Source of the DNA: Imbroritus primus
Lineage (GTDB): Bacteria > Pseudomonadota > Gammaproteobacteria > Burkholderiales > Burkholderiaceae
DNA length: 64,000 bases
Assembly (NCBI RefSeq): GCF_964332355.1
Contig: NZ_OZ201293.1
Location: forward strand, 744,001-808,000
Direction of reading: 5' to 3'
The notes under the pieces were generated by a model. That model searched no databases. It was not told the DNA's origin and was given only the letters and a program-made list of their open reading frames with translations. Made by a program: the position numbers and the translations under genes. Positions 25,833 through 33,784 of this stretch are shown in pieces (the stretch's first letter is position 1; the number at the start of each line of letters is the position of its first letter).

Positions 25833-26962
25833 GAGCGTTGCTCCTGTCGCATGGCGATCTGTGCATGCCCGACCGGTATGAGGTCGTCGGCGCCATGCGT
25901 GGACATGTAGGAATGGTGAACGCCGCAGCAATGCGAGCGGTACAGGCAGGTGTCGCAGCGGGGGCTGAATACTTTCTCCATGTCTCTGGAGGCGCCGCGT
26001 GTCAGCTGCACCACATCGGTGTCGCCGTCCGACTGGTAAACCACGCGGGCGTGGGATGTCCGGCTGCGGCGAAAATCCAGGTAGTGCATTTCCAGCCCCA
26101 GTAGATGGCAGGGCGGAATGCCTTCCAGCGAAAATGCAATACCCGCTTCTTGCAGCCGGTCGCGAACCTGCGGAAGCTCGCCGGAAAAATCCGCGAGCCG
26201 TGGCATCAGTACCGTCGAAGGGTGATCAGGCACATATTGCTCCATCAGCGACAACTGCAGGGAGCGTGCGCCATACCGGCACGCCAGTTGCGCAAGCGTG
26301 GCCAGCTTGCCGACTGACAGCGTTGTGATGACATGATTGAGTCCAAGATGGACACCGGCGCCAGCGATGGCCTGCACATTGGCCAGCGCGGTCTCCAGCG
26401 CTTCCCAGTAGCCCTGTTTGCCGGTCGTGCCGGTCGCTGCATCGGCATCCGCGCCGTGCACGGACATATACAGTTCCTTTACACCGGTATCGACGAGCGC
26501 TTGCACAAACGCGGGATCGCGCAGGGCATGGCCATTTGTCGCCACCGAGATCCACGAGAATCCGGCGGCGCGCAACTGCTCGACGAAACGCGGCAACTGC
26601 CGCAACAACGTTGGCTCGCCGCCGGACAAGGTGATGTGGTCGAAACCCTGCCGCCGCAGCTGCGCCAGTGTCGCGAGCGCCAGTTCCGCGTTCACCGGGT
26701 GGGCCGGCAGTGTCGGTTCGTCGCAATAGCTGCAGCGCAGGTTGCAGCTGTTGAAGAAACGGAACCAGATGCCGCCACGCTCCTCGGGTGAGGCGGTGAC
26801 CTCCTCCAGCGAGATCGGCAAGTGGGTCAGTCGCGGCTGAAAGCCTGCCCCTGCATCGGGCGCATCCGGATCGAGGGTCGTCTGCGCATGCGTGACCGAT
26901 ATCACCCGCAGGCGCCGCGCGCCCAGTAATGCCAGCGGCCATGTTTTCACCCTAGCGTCCAT
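25829..26962 (-). CDS. Second radical SAM enzyme (RiPP cassette)
   Basis: 377 residues. A 60-residue N-terminal extension of no clear fold, then the radical SAM core with Cys73-Cys77-Cys80 (FNSCNLRCSYCDEP), GGEP (HITLSGGEPTLL), VATNGHAL and YMSVHGAD. The C-terminal end carries a compact cysteine cluster, Cys336, Cys339, Cys345 and Cys346 (RCDTCLYRSHCCGVHH), fitting an auxiliary cluster of twitch/short-SPASM type. It differs clearly from the SPASM enzyme next to it, so the cassette has two distinct maturases, not a duplicate. It overlaps the ABC gene by 11 bases at its start and the next gene by 4 at its stop. It may crosslink the same peptide or act as an activase/partner; substrate not shown. 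Confidence 0.85.
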   Translation of the reverse strand: MDARVKTWPLALLGARRLRVISVTHAQTTLDPDAPDAGAGFQPRLTHLPISLEEVTASPEERGGIWFRFFNSCNLRCSYCDEPTLPAHPVNAELALATLAQLRRQGFDHITLSGGEPTLLRQLPRFVEQLRAAGFSWISVATNGHALRDPAFVQALVDTGVKELYMSVHGADADAATGTTGKQGYWEALETALANVQAIAGAGVHLGLNHVITTLSVGKLATLAQLACRYGARSLQLSLMEQYVPDHPSTVLMPRLADFSGELPQVRDRLQEAGIAFSLEGIPPCHLLGLEMHYLDFRRSRTSHARVVYQSDGDTDVVQLTRGASRDMEKVFSPRCDTCLYRSHCCGVHHSYMSTHGADDLIPVGHAQIAMRQEQRS

Positions 26963-28829
26963 GACTCACCATGTGGGCTGCGGTGTCCATTGCGGTGTCC
27001 GTTTCAGTATGCGTTTGGGCGTCCATCGCGGTCTGCGGCGCCCATGTCTGGACGATGCCAATCTCTCCCGAGGCCAATTCGCCGAGCATGATGACGCGGT
27101 CGAACAAGGGCAGGATGTCGGTCTGATGCGTGACGACGAGTGCGGCGGTGCCGGGCTCCAGCAGATCGAAGAAATCGCGCATGGCGTGGACGCGGTCGCC
27201 TGCCGCCAGCGGTGCAACCGGCTCGTCCAGCAACGCCAGTCGGGCGCCGGCGCCCCGCAGTAATGTGCGGACGAGCTGGATACGCCGGATCTGTCCGGTG
27301 GATAGCTGATGCTTGCCGATGGCCGCCTCGAATGCCGAGGCGGAAGAGGGGGCGGAGCCAGCGGTGCGTAGCAGCGCATCCAGTCCGAAACGGCGCAGGA
27401 CGGCCTGGAGATCGACGTCCGAGTCGGGATGCGCAGGCTTCGTCAGCCCGTAGAACAGGTTGTCGTACACATCGCCTTCCACCAGCTCGATAGCCGCCGG
27501 CAGGTAGCTGATCTGTGCGCGCCAGGTGCGGTTGGAGCTGCCATGCTGCAAGGTCCATGGACCCAGGCTGAGTTGCCCCGTGTAATCATCGTGCAGGCCG
27601 ACGATCAGTTCGAGCAGGGTGCTTTTGCCGAGACCGCTGCCACCGAGGATGGCAATTTTTTCACCAGGGTGGACGGCGAGCGCACGGATATCGAGGCCCC
27701 TGGCGGCCCCTGGGTACCTGAATCGCAGGTTCTCGATCGCCAGCAGTGGGCCGGCAGAGCGGGACGCGGCGATGTGGCCCGGCTGCTCGGCGCGGATGCC
27801 AAGCAAGGCCTGGATATTGTCGGTTGCCACTTCGATGCGCGACAGGTCCATGAACACGGCGGTCAGGTTATCTGCAGCGGAGAACATCATGCCGAGCACC
27901 ATCACCAGTACCACGAAGGTCTCGATCTGCATGGTGGACTGGCCACTGGTCAGCACCAGGGCCAGCAAGATCAGCACCGGGCCGGAGAAATGGAGCAGGC
28001 CCGTCAGCGCCTTGTCGAGGAACAGGTAGATCCCCACCCGGCGGCGTGCCCGGGTCTCGTCGTGCAGCTCGCCGGACAGTCGCGTCATTTCCTGTGTCTC
28101 GGTGCCTGTTGCGCGCACCATGCGCAGCCTTCCCAGCAGTTGGGCCAGACGGGACCACAGCCGCTCGGAAGCGTGATCCGCCTGGCGCATATGGGTTTGC
28201 ACGAGCAGGGCCGAGAGTACGGCGGCAGCCGCGTGCACCGCTACGAGCAGGCCGGCGAGGAACGCCACCACCGGCTGCAGGACGAAAAGATATCCGAGGC
28301 AGGAGAGCAGCAAGACGGCATCGACCACCCGCAGCAGCAGGCAATCGACCAGCAGCCGCTGCAGCATGCCGGCATCCTGGAAAATCCGCTTGTTGATCGT
28401 GCCCGCATCGCTGGCGATCAGGTCCGCATAGCGATAGCCGAGTACCTGCCGCATCGCTTGTTCCCGTACGTGCAGCACGACGCCGAGGGCGATACGGTCG
28501 AACAGGCAGTCACGGAGGAAGCCGATGACATAGGCGAGGATGGCCACGGCGATGGTTGCGGCGCCCAACACGAGGCTGGCGCGTGCCAACGGTGTGCCGA
28601 GGTACGTCAGTATCCAGCGGATGGCGGCATCCAGTTCGCCCTGGTACAGGTCGACGCGGACGGCCTGGAGCGTCATGCGGCTGAACTCGAGGGATGCCAT
28701 CATCGCGGCCGTACTGAGCAGGACCAGGCCGGCCGCCAGCGCCAGCGAGGCATGCATGCCGCGCGGCAATTGACGGAGCGTCATGGACAGAAACTTCAGC
28801 GGCGAGAGCGGAGCCTTGGGTGTCCTCAT
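26952..28829 (-). CDS. ABC exporter without peptidase domain (RiPP cassette)
   Basis: 625 residues: fused membrane domain (about 25-320, six hydrophobic segments such as LALAAGLVLLSTAAMMASLEF and ASLVLGAATIAVAILAYVIGFL) and nucleotide-binding domain (about 360-600). Walker A GGSGLGKST, Walker B LALLDEP and switch VVTHQTD are intact; the signature is LSTGQ instead of LSGGQ. There is no N-terminal C39 peptidase domain, unlike bacteriocin exporters that cut double-glycine leaders. The last 25 residues are a Thr/Asp/His/Ala low-complexity tail encoded by 12-bp repeats. Expected to export the mature peptide or its precursor. Overlaps the upstream gene (ATGA) and the downstream radical SAM gene. 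Confidence 0.87.
   Translation of the reverse strand: MRTPKAPLSPLKFLSMTLRQLPRGMHASLALAAGLVLLSTAAMMASLEFSRMTLQAVRVDLYQGELDAAIRWILTYLGTPLARASLVLGAATIAVAILAYVIGFLRDCLFDRIALGVVLHVREQAMRQVLGYRYADLIASDAGTINKRIFQDAGMLQRLLVDCLLLRVVDAVLLLSCLGYLFVLQPVVAFLAGLLVAVHAAAAVLSALLVQTHMRQADHASERLWSRLAQLLGRLRMVRATGTETQEMTRLSGELHDETRARRRVGIYLFLDKALTGLLHFSGPVLILLALVLTSGQSTMQIETFVVLVMVLGMMFSAADNLTAVFMDLSRIEVATDNIQALLGIRAEQPGHIAASRSAGPLLAIENLRFRYPGAARGLDIRALAVHPGEKIAILGGSGLGKSTLLELIVGLHDDYTGQLSLGPWTLQHGSSNRTWRAQISYLPAAIELVEGDVYDNLFYGLTKPAHPDSDVDLQAVLRRFGLDALLRTAGSAPSSASAFEAAIGKHQLSTGQIRRIQLVRTLLRGAGARLALLDEPVAPLAAGDRVHAMRDFFDLLEPGTAALVVTHQTDILPLFDRVIMLGELASGEIGIVQTWAPQTAMDAQTHTETDTAMDTAAHMVSHGR
26980..27027. repeat. 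Degenerate 12-bp tandem repeats at the end of the ABC gene
   Basis: Units GCGGTGTCCATT, GCGGTGTCCGTT, TCAGTATGCGTT and TGGGCGTCCATC, same period as the repeat at 25764-25811 although of different sequence. They encode the low-complexity C-terminal tail of the exporter. Confidence 0.7.
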
Positions 28830-29767
28830 GCCGGCATCCAGGCAAATCCGACGCTATCGGCACTCAGGCGGTCGAGGAAGCGTCCCAAGGGCTGCCGCCC
28901 GATGGATGCCGACGCGGGATCAAGAATGTCGGCACAGCCGTCTTTTTCCTGCCATGCCTCGCATACCCAGGCGTGCCTCGTGTCGTCTCCATCGATGGGA
29001 CCGGTGCTGCCGATGACGACAAGGGGCAGGCCTGCGGCCAACGTCGCGGTCAGCGATGCGCGCTGGTTGATCGGCTGCGGTTCGAAGGGCCCGCCGAAAT
29101 ACTGTTGGAGCGCCGCCAGGATCAGGATGCGGGCAGGCGCCAATCCAACACCGCGACGCAAAGTGGATGCAGGTCTGTTGTCGGGTAGGCTATCCGGCGA
29201 GGCCACACGCGGCACGGGTGTCGCCTGGCAGAAGCGGAAGACCGCGGCATCGAACGCTTTTTCCTGCGCACCCAGGCTGGCCGGTGCACGGTGACGCCAG
29301 CGGAACGGATCATATGTCTGCGACAGAAACCGGAGACAGACCGCGATACATGCGTTTTCGTATGTCGAAACCGACGGTGCGATCGGTTGGGCGGCCCCCT
29401 GTACGGTCGCAGCATAGTGCAATTCATGCAGTTCGTGCAGGCAGGCGACCTGTTCTTCGATTGACTGCAGAGCCGTTCTGCGCAGGACCAGGTGGCGGGC
29501 GAGCGCGATCGCGCACGCTACGTCGCCGCTGGCGTTCGCGCATTCGATCAGTTGGTGGCTCTGGTCGCAAAACCAGTTCGGCAAGATGGACCAGAATCCG
29601 AGTCGGAGGAACGTCTGCAGGGCGGCCGACCCGCGGACGTCCGGATGGCTAGCAAGTGTGCCCACGGTATTTCGCAAGCGGTCGGGCGGCAATGCGGAAA
29701 CGGAAACGTCCGCCGCGCCGAGCGGGCAGGCAGTTCGATGGGGCAGCACGGAAACCGGCTCAGGCAT
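28826..29767 (-). CDS. Predicted papain-like / C39-like cysteine peptidase-fold protein (RiPP cassette)
   Basis: 313 residues, no named family recognised. The C-terminal third (about 233-310) reads like the end of a papain-fold C39-type peptidase: a strand-rich block GLPLVVIGSTG, then HAWVCEAW (His265), then ADILDPA (Asp283), and FAWMP at the end. A possible nucleophile lies far upstream in TYENACIAVCLRFL (Cys140 or Cys144). The N-terminal third is helical with many Cys/His (HELHELHYAA). Since the exporter lacks a peptidase domain and the precursor carries Gly-Gly, a leader-peptidase role is attractive but unproved; it might instead bind the leader. The stop overlaps the exporter start by ATGA. 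A 14-bp perfect palindrome (TCGGAATATTCCGA, 29769-29782) lies just upstream of the ATG, where a clear Shine-Dalgarno is missing. Confidence 0.6.
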   Translation of the reverse strand: MPEPVSVLPHRTACPLGAADVSVSALPPDRLRNTVGTLASHPDVRGSAALQTFLRLGFWSILPNWFCDQSHQLIECANASGDVACAIALARHLVLRRTALQSIEEQVACLHELHELHYAATVQGAAQPIAPSVSTYENACIAVCLRFLSQTYDPFRWRHRAPASLGAQEKAFDAAVFRFCQATPVPRVASPDSLPDNRPASTLRRGVGLAPARILILAALQQYFGGPFEPQPINQRASLTATLAAGLPLVVIGSTGPIDGDDTRHAWVCEAWQEKDGCADILDPASASIGRQPLGRFLDRLSADSVGFAWMPA

Positions 29768-29781
29768 GTCGGAATATTCCG

Positions 29782-29815
29782 AGAATAAAAATATCCCCGG
29801 CGCAGGCCGGGGATA
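29782..29815 (-). terminator. Intrinsic terminator / attenuator after the precursor gene
   Basis: Perfect 10-bp stem (29792-29801 with 29806-29815; core ATCCCCGGC / GCCGGGGAT), loop GCAG, followed on the minus strand by TTTTTATT. It lies 15 bases after the precursor stop and before the next gene, so the small peptide should be made in excess over its modification enzymes, with limited read-through into the rest of the operon. Confidence 0.9.
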
Positions 29816-29830
29816 ATCACTGGTCGTGAT

Positions 29831-29998
29831 TTACTTCTTTTTCTTATCCCATTCGCCACCGTAATAGCTGCGGCCAACATTCACGGCCTCGCTGTCGGAC
29901 GACACCTGCGGTTGGAAAATGGCATCCAGCTGTTCCTGGCTGAGCGGACGGATGACGTCGCTTTCCAGGGGCTGAGTCGCTTCGCTTGCTTTCTTCAT
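29831..29998 (-). CDS. Putative RiPP precursor peptide, 55 residues
   Basis: ATG 29998 with AAGGGAG 7 bases upstream, stop TAA at 29831-29833. The N-terminal part is acidic/helical, with LSQEQLDAIF (19-28) resembling leader helices recognised in other RiPP systems. The C-terminal end is SYYGGEWDKKKK: a Gly48-Gly49 pair (typical leader cleavage site) followed by seven residues, EWDKKKK. Trp-Asp-Lys fits the aromatic-x-polar triplet that cyclophane-forming radical SAM enzymes crosslink in triceptides and darobactin (family knowledge), so Trp-Lys linkage is a reasonable guess. Tyr-Tyr before the Gly pair is another possible target. The strong terminator after it, the two maturases and the exporter support the assignment. 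Below usual gene-calling length, so easily missed. Confidence 0.8.
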   Translation of the reverse strand: MKKASEATQPLESDVIRPLSQEQLDAIFQPQVSSDSEAVNVGRSYYGGEWDKKKK

Positions 29999-30426
29999 CA
30001 GACACTCCCTTCGAGAAAAAGCCCGGGAACACGGGCAGGCACTACGGTGAAACGGGACAGCGAATGCATGGGGATCGAGGCGGTTTGCGTAGGGCGCGCC
30101 GTATGCGCACTACGGCAACACGCTCGAGAGAGCTCAATAATCCATATTATCAAATCAGGTTTGACCAAAGTCACCACCTGTTTGGGGGAAATCTACCCGG
30201 ATACTCTGAATTCTTAAACGCGTGCCGTCCGTCAACCGGGTTAAACCAGGATTATTTTTGGCGGATGCCCGGTTTTCGTCGCCGACGTACCGTCTCTTCC
30301 AGGGCAATGCACATGTGATCCGTGGTAGCATCCATGCGGTCTGGCGTGCCAAGAGCGCGCGTGCCGTGTTGGCGGATACAAACGAGCGGGCGCTGGGGGC
30401 GCCTAGCGGTCCCCGAAGGCCTTGTC
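29999..30426. other. Divergent intergenic region between precursor and acyl-CoA ligase
   Basis: 428 bases, more AT-rich than its surroundings around 30130-30200 and 30240-30260. No convincing gene. It holds the probable precursor promoter and an untranslated leader of about 140 bases with a small hairpin GCCCG/CGGGC (30021-30036) that is followed on the minus strand by TTTTT, a weak early-termination candidate. The ligase promoter should also lie here, but was not pinpointed. Confidence 0.5.
30146..30174 (-). promoter_or_regulatory. Candidate promoter of the precursor gene
   Basis: On the minus strand GTGACT (30169-30174) and GATAAT (30146-30151) are separated by 17 bases: 4 of 6 and 5 of 6 matches to sigma-70 boxes. 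The -35 side lies within an inverted repeat CAGGT (30156-30160) / ACCTG (30176-30180), a possible operator. Confidence 0.45.
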
Positions 30427-32103
30427 ATGCAGAAAATCCTGACCCTCCACGATTCGCAGTCCAGCCGGGCCTACTACCAGTCGGGCATCTGGCAGGACGA
30501 TACTTTCTATACGCTCGCGCAACGCCATGCGCAGGAGCGGCCGGATGCATTCGCACTGCGCGATGCCACCATGCGCCTCACCTGGCGCGAAGTCGTCGAA
30601 TGGACCGACAGCGTGGCCGCCGCATTGCAACAGCGCGGCCTGCGGCCGGGCGACCGCGTGGGTGTTTGGCTGCCCAACGTGGCGCACGCCATCATCGTCT
30701 TCCTCGCCTGTTCGCGCAACGGTTACGTCTGTTGTCCCTCGCTGCACCAGAACTACACCGTTGACGAAATCTGCACGCTGCTGAACCGCGTACAGTGCCG
30801 AGCGTTGTTCGCCATGGAAGGCCATGGCGCCGATGGCCGGCAGGTATCCATTTTCGAGCGCGCAGCCGACATCCGTTCGCTCGACGTGGTGTTTTCGCTG
30901 ACCGAATACCAAGGACGGGCCGTGCCGCTGCCGGCCGGTGCTGAAGCATTTCCCGGCCGGTTGCCACCCGCAGGACAGGCTGGCCCGGATCTCAATCCCG
31001 ACAAGATCGTCTATCTGGCCTTTACCTCCGGCACCACGGGTCTGCCCAAGGGCGTGATGCACAGCGACAACACGCTGCTCGCAAACGGTCGCGCGCTTGC
31101 CGCCGACTGGGGGCAGACCACCGCCACCCGGCTGCTGACGCTCAGTCCGCTCAGCCACCATATCGCCACGGTTGCGCTCGAGCAGATGCTTGCGGTTGGC
31201 CTCGAGCTGATCGTCACCGACAACCGGCGTGGCGCACAGTATCTCGACTGGATCATCGAAACCGGCGCCACTTACCTGATGGGCGTACCGACGCACGCGA
31301 TGGATATTCTCGAGGCCGTGCGGGAGCGTGGCCTCTCACGGCTCGGCGAGGTGCAGACCTTCTATCTGTCGGGCGCGGTGATTCCGCGCGAAGTGGCTGC
31401 CCGCTACGCTGCACTGGGCGTGACGCCGCAGAACGTATACGGCATGACGGAGAACGGCTCGCATTGTTATACCGTGCCGACCGATCCGCAGGAGGCGCTC
31501 GTCGGCAGCTGCGGGCGTGCCTGCACCGGCTACGAAATCCGCCTGTGGAAACAGGACAATCCCGACGAAGAGGCAGGCCCGGGCGAGGTCGGGGAAGTCG
31601 GCGGACGAGGGGGCATTCTCATGCTCGGCTACTTTGGCGATCAGGCCGCCACCGAAGGAACGTTCAATCGCGACGGCTGGTTCATGAGCGGCGACCTCGG
31701 TGTCTTTGACGCGCATGGTTGCCTGCAGGTGGTCGGCCGCAAGAAGGACCTCATCATTCGGGGCGGCCACAATATCCATCCGGCGCGCATCGAGGATCTC
31801 GCCATGCGCCACCCCGATGTCGAACGCGCTGCGGCGTTCCCGGTCGACGATGCGCGTCTTGGCGAAAAGGTGTGCCTGTCTGTCATTCCGCGCGCGCAGG
31901 CCTGTATCGATCCCGACGATCTGTTGATGCATCTCGCGGAACATGGGCTGTCCAAATACGACATGCCCGAATACTTCCTGAGCCTTGAGCATTTCCCGCT
32001 GACCGCGAGCGGCAAGATCCTCAAGCGCGACCTGGTCGAGCAGACACGCGCCGGCAACCTCCAGCCGATGCCGATCCGCTTCGGCGGCCAGACCAGACGC
32101 TAG
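30427..32103 (+). CDS. AMP-forming acyl-CoA ligase
   Basis: 558 residues, ANL superfamily. Motifs in order: LAFTSGTTGLPKGVMHS (about 198-214; P-loop-like), YGMTENGSH (about 338-346), GWFMSGDLGVFD, GRKKDLIIRGGHNIHP (hinge) and the catalytic lysine in LTASGKILKRDL near the C-terminus. It adenylates a carboxylate and transfers it to CoA; most like cyclohexanecarboxylate/short- or medium-chain acyl-CoA ligases, but the substrate cannot be read from the sequence. ATG 30427 is chosen since the longer upstream frame has no homology. It is divergent from the RiPP-like cassette and stands alone, so a link with that cassette is not supported. Confidence 0.85.
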   Translation: MQKILTLHDSQSSRAYYQSGIWQDDTFYTLAQRHAQERPDAFALRDATMRLTWREVVEWTDSVAAALQQRGLRPGDRVGVWLPNVAHAIIVFLACSRNGYVCCPSLHQNYTVDEICTLLNRVQCRALFAMEGHGADGRQVSIFERAADIRSLDVVFSLTEYQGRAVPLPAGAEAFPGRLPPAGQAGPDLNPDKIVYLAFTSGTTGLPKGVMHSDNTLLANGRALAADWGQTTATRLLTLSPLSHHIATVALEQMLAVGLELIVTDNRRGAQYLDWIIETGATYLMGVPTHAMDILEAVRERGLSRLGEVQTFYLSGAVIPREVAARYAALGVTPQNVYGMTENGSHCYTVPTDPQEALVGSCGRACTGYEIRLWKQDNPDEEAGPGEVGEVGGRGGILMLGYFGDQAATEGTFNRDGWFMSGDLGVFDAHGCLQVVGRKKDLIIRGGHNIHPARIEDLAMRHPDVERAAAFPVDDARLGEKVCLSVIPRAQACIDPDDLLMHLAEHGLSKYDMPEYFLSLEHFPLTASGKILKRDLVEQTRAGNLQPMPIRFGGQTRR

Positions 32104-32134
32104 GCGCTCCTTCCCTGTTTGACCGCAAGCGGCT

Positions 32135-33784
32135 TCACAGGGTCGCGGGCACTGACGTAGCCGGTGCGGCAGCTGTTGCATCCTCCTCCGTGCGGTGCCA
32201 CCAGCCGCCGCCCAGCGCCTGGAACAACGCCGCGGCCGAGCCGAGGCGCGCCGCCCGGGCCTGCGCGAGATTGAGCTGGGCCTGTCGGTTTGCCTGCTCG
32301 GCAGTGATCAACGCGAGGCGATCGATCTGCCCGCCACGGAACTGGCGCTGGGTCAGCGTCATGGCCTGGTGCGCTGCGCGCGCGGATTCATCGGCCGCCG
32401 CATGGGTTTCGGCATCCGAGCGGAGCGTATGCAGGGTGTCGGCGACATTCTGGAATGCCTGGATGACAGTGGACTTGTACTGTGCCCGGGCTTGCTCAAA
32501 CTCTGCCTCTGCCGCGCGCTGGCGCTGCTTCAATGTGCCGCCGTCGAATAACGGCTGGGTGAGGCCCCCGATCAGGTCGAAGAACCTGCCGGAGTTCCAG
32601 AACATCTGGCCGATATTGCTCGCCGCGCCGCCCAGCGCGGCCGTGATCGACAACTGGGGCAAGCGGTTGGCGATCGCTACGCCGACCATTGCACTGGCAG
32701 CCTGCAACTGTGCCTCTGCCGCGCGGATATCCGGGCGTTGCTCGATTACCTGGGCCGGCAAGCTGAGCGGCAATTCCGCCGGCAGGTGCAAGGTGTCGAG
32801 CGAGAACACTTCCGGTACATCCTGATCCTGCACGTTGCCCGCGAGCGCACGCAGCAGCGAGCGCGTATGTTCGAACTGCTGGCGTAGCGGCGCCAACAGC
32901 TGGCGCGTTTGCGCCAGTGCCGATTCTTCCATCGCCACCTCGACACGGGAGACATGGCCCGCCTTGAACTGGCGTTGTACCAGTGCGACCGACTGCATCT
33001 GCGCTTCGATCATCTGTTCGGTCAGGGCAAGCTGCTGGCGCAGCAGCGCATCCTGGATCGCGGCGGCCACCACGTTTGACGCCAGCGTGAGGTACGCGGC
33101 TTCCAGCTGCAGGCGCTGGTAACGCTGCTGGGCCTCCAGCGCCTCCGCCTGCCGGCGGTTGCCGCCAAACACATCGGGTACGTAGCCGACTGTCAGTTGC
33201 GCGGTATGGAAGTTGTAGATTACCGGTCCGTTGAACGGCGCCGTACCGCCTTCGCTCGCCGGCGTACCTTCCCGCGTGGCGATGACGGTGCCATTGCCCT
33301 GGATGCCGGGGGAGTTTCCGCCGAGATTGCCGGCGATCTTGGTGCGCGAGGGCGAGTAACTGGCCTGTATGGTCGGAAAGAAGAAACCCCGCTGCGCATA
33401 CACGTTTGCCTGCGCAGCACGCAGGGCTGCCTGGGCTGCCTCGATCGACGGGTTGGCGTCGAAGGCGCGGACGATCAGTGTATCGAGTGCCGGCGATTCG
33501 AATACTTTCCACCAGTCAGCGCGGATGTCGGCGGCCACTGCCAGCCGCTGTGCGGGGACAGTGGCCGCGGGTGCAAGCTCGAGTGGCTGGGGCGTCGGCG
33601 CATAGCCGTGCGAGACGGGAAGGGCCGGCCGAGCGTAGTCCGGGCCGACCGCGCAGCCCGCAAGCCAGAGCGCTGCCAGCGCCGCCGGGGCCAGGCGGCT
33701 GGTGTGGCACGGAAGGGTGCTTGCGCGCATCCGCTTCCGGCCGCTCGAAAGCGCCTGCGACACAGAACGCAAAAGGCTACGCAT
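32135..33784 (-). CDS. RND efflux outer-membrane lipoprotein (NodT/CusC type)
   Basis: 549 residues. Lipoprotein signal AALAALWLAGCAVGPDYARPALP: the lipobox LAGC and GPDYxxP are hallmarks of NodT-type TolC homologs. Two OEP repeats follow: FDANPSIEAAQAALRAAQANVYAQRGFFFPTIQ and DIRAAEAQLQAASAMVGVAIANRLPQLSITAALGG. It forms the outer-membrane channel of the tripartite pump encoded with the next two genes. ATG 33784 overlaps the RND gene by 8 bases and has GAAGGAAA upstream; ATG 33730 (MRASTLPCH) is an alternative. Confidence 0.9.
   Translation of the reverse strand: MRSLLRSVSQALSSGRKRMRASTLPCHTSRLAPAALAALWLAGCAVGPDYARPALPVSHGYAPTPQPLELAPAATVPAQRLAVAADIRADWWKVFESPALDTLIVRAFDANPSIEAAQAALRAAQANVYAQRGFFFPTIQASYSPSRTKIAGNLGGNSPGIQGNGTVIATREGTPASEGGTAPFNGPVIYNFHTAQLTVGYVPDVFGGNRRQAEALEAQQRYQRLQLEAAYLTLASNVVAAAIQDALLRQQLALTEQMIEAQMQSVALVQRQFKAGHVSRVEVAMEESALAQTRQLLAPLRQQFEHTRSLLRALAGNVQDQDVPEVFSLDTLHLPAELPLSLPAQVIEQRPDIRAAEAQLQAASAMVGVAIANRLPQLSITAALGGAASNIGQMFWNSGRFFDLIGGLTQPLFDGGTLKQRQRAAEAEFEQARAQYKSTVIQAFQNVADTLHTLRSDAETHAAADESARAAHQAMTLTQRQFRGGQIDRLALITAEQANRQAQLNLAQARAARLGSAAALFQALGGGWWHRTEEDATAAAPATSVPATL

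Noticed and set aside
29844..30032. 62-residue minus-strand frame over the precursor region
   Set aside because: Different frame from the 55-residue ORF, which has the better ribosome binding site, terminator spacing and peptide features.
30427..32103. Acyl-CoA ligase as a member of the RiPP-like cassette
   Set aside because: Divergent, separated by 428 bases, and no acyl acceptor logic in the cassette; kept as a neighbour only.
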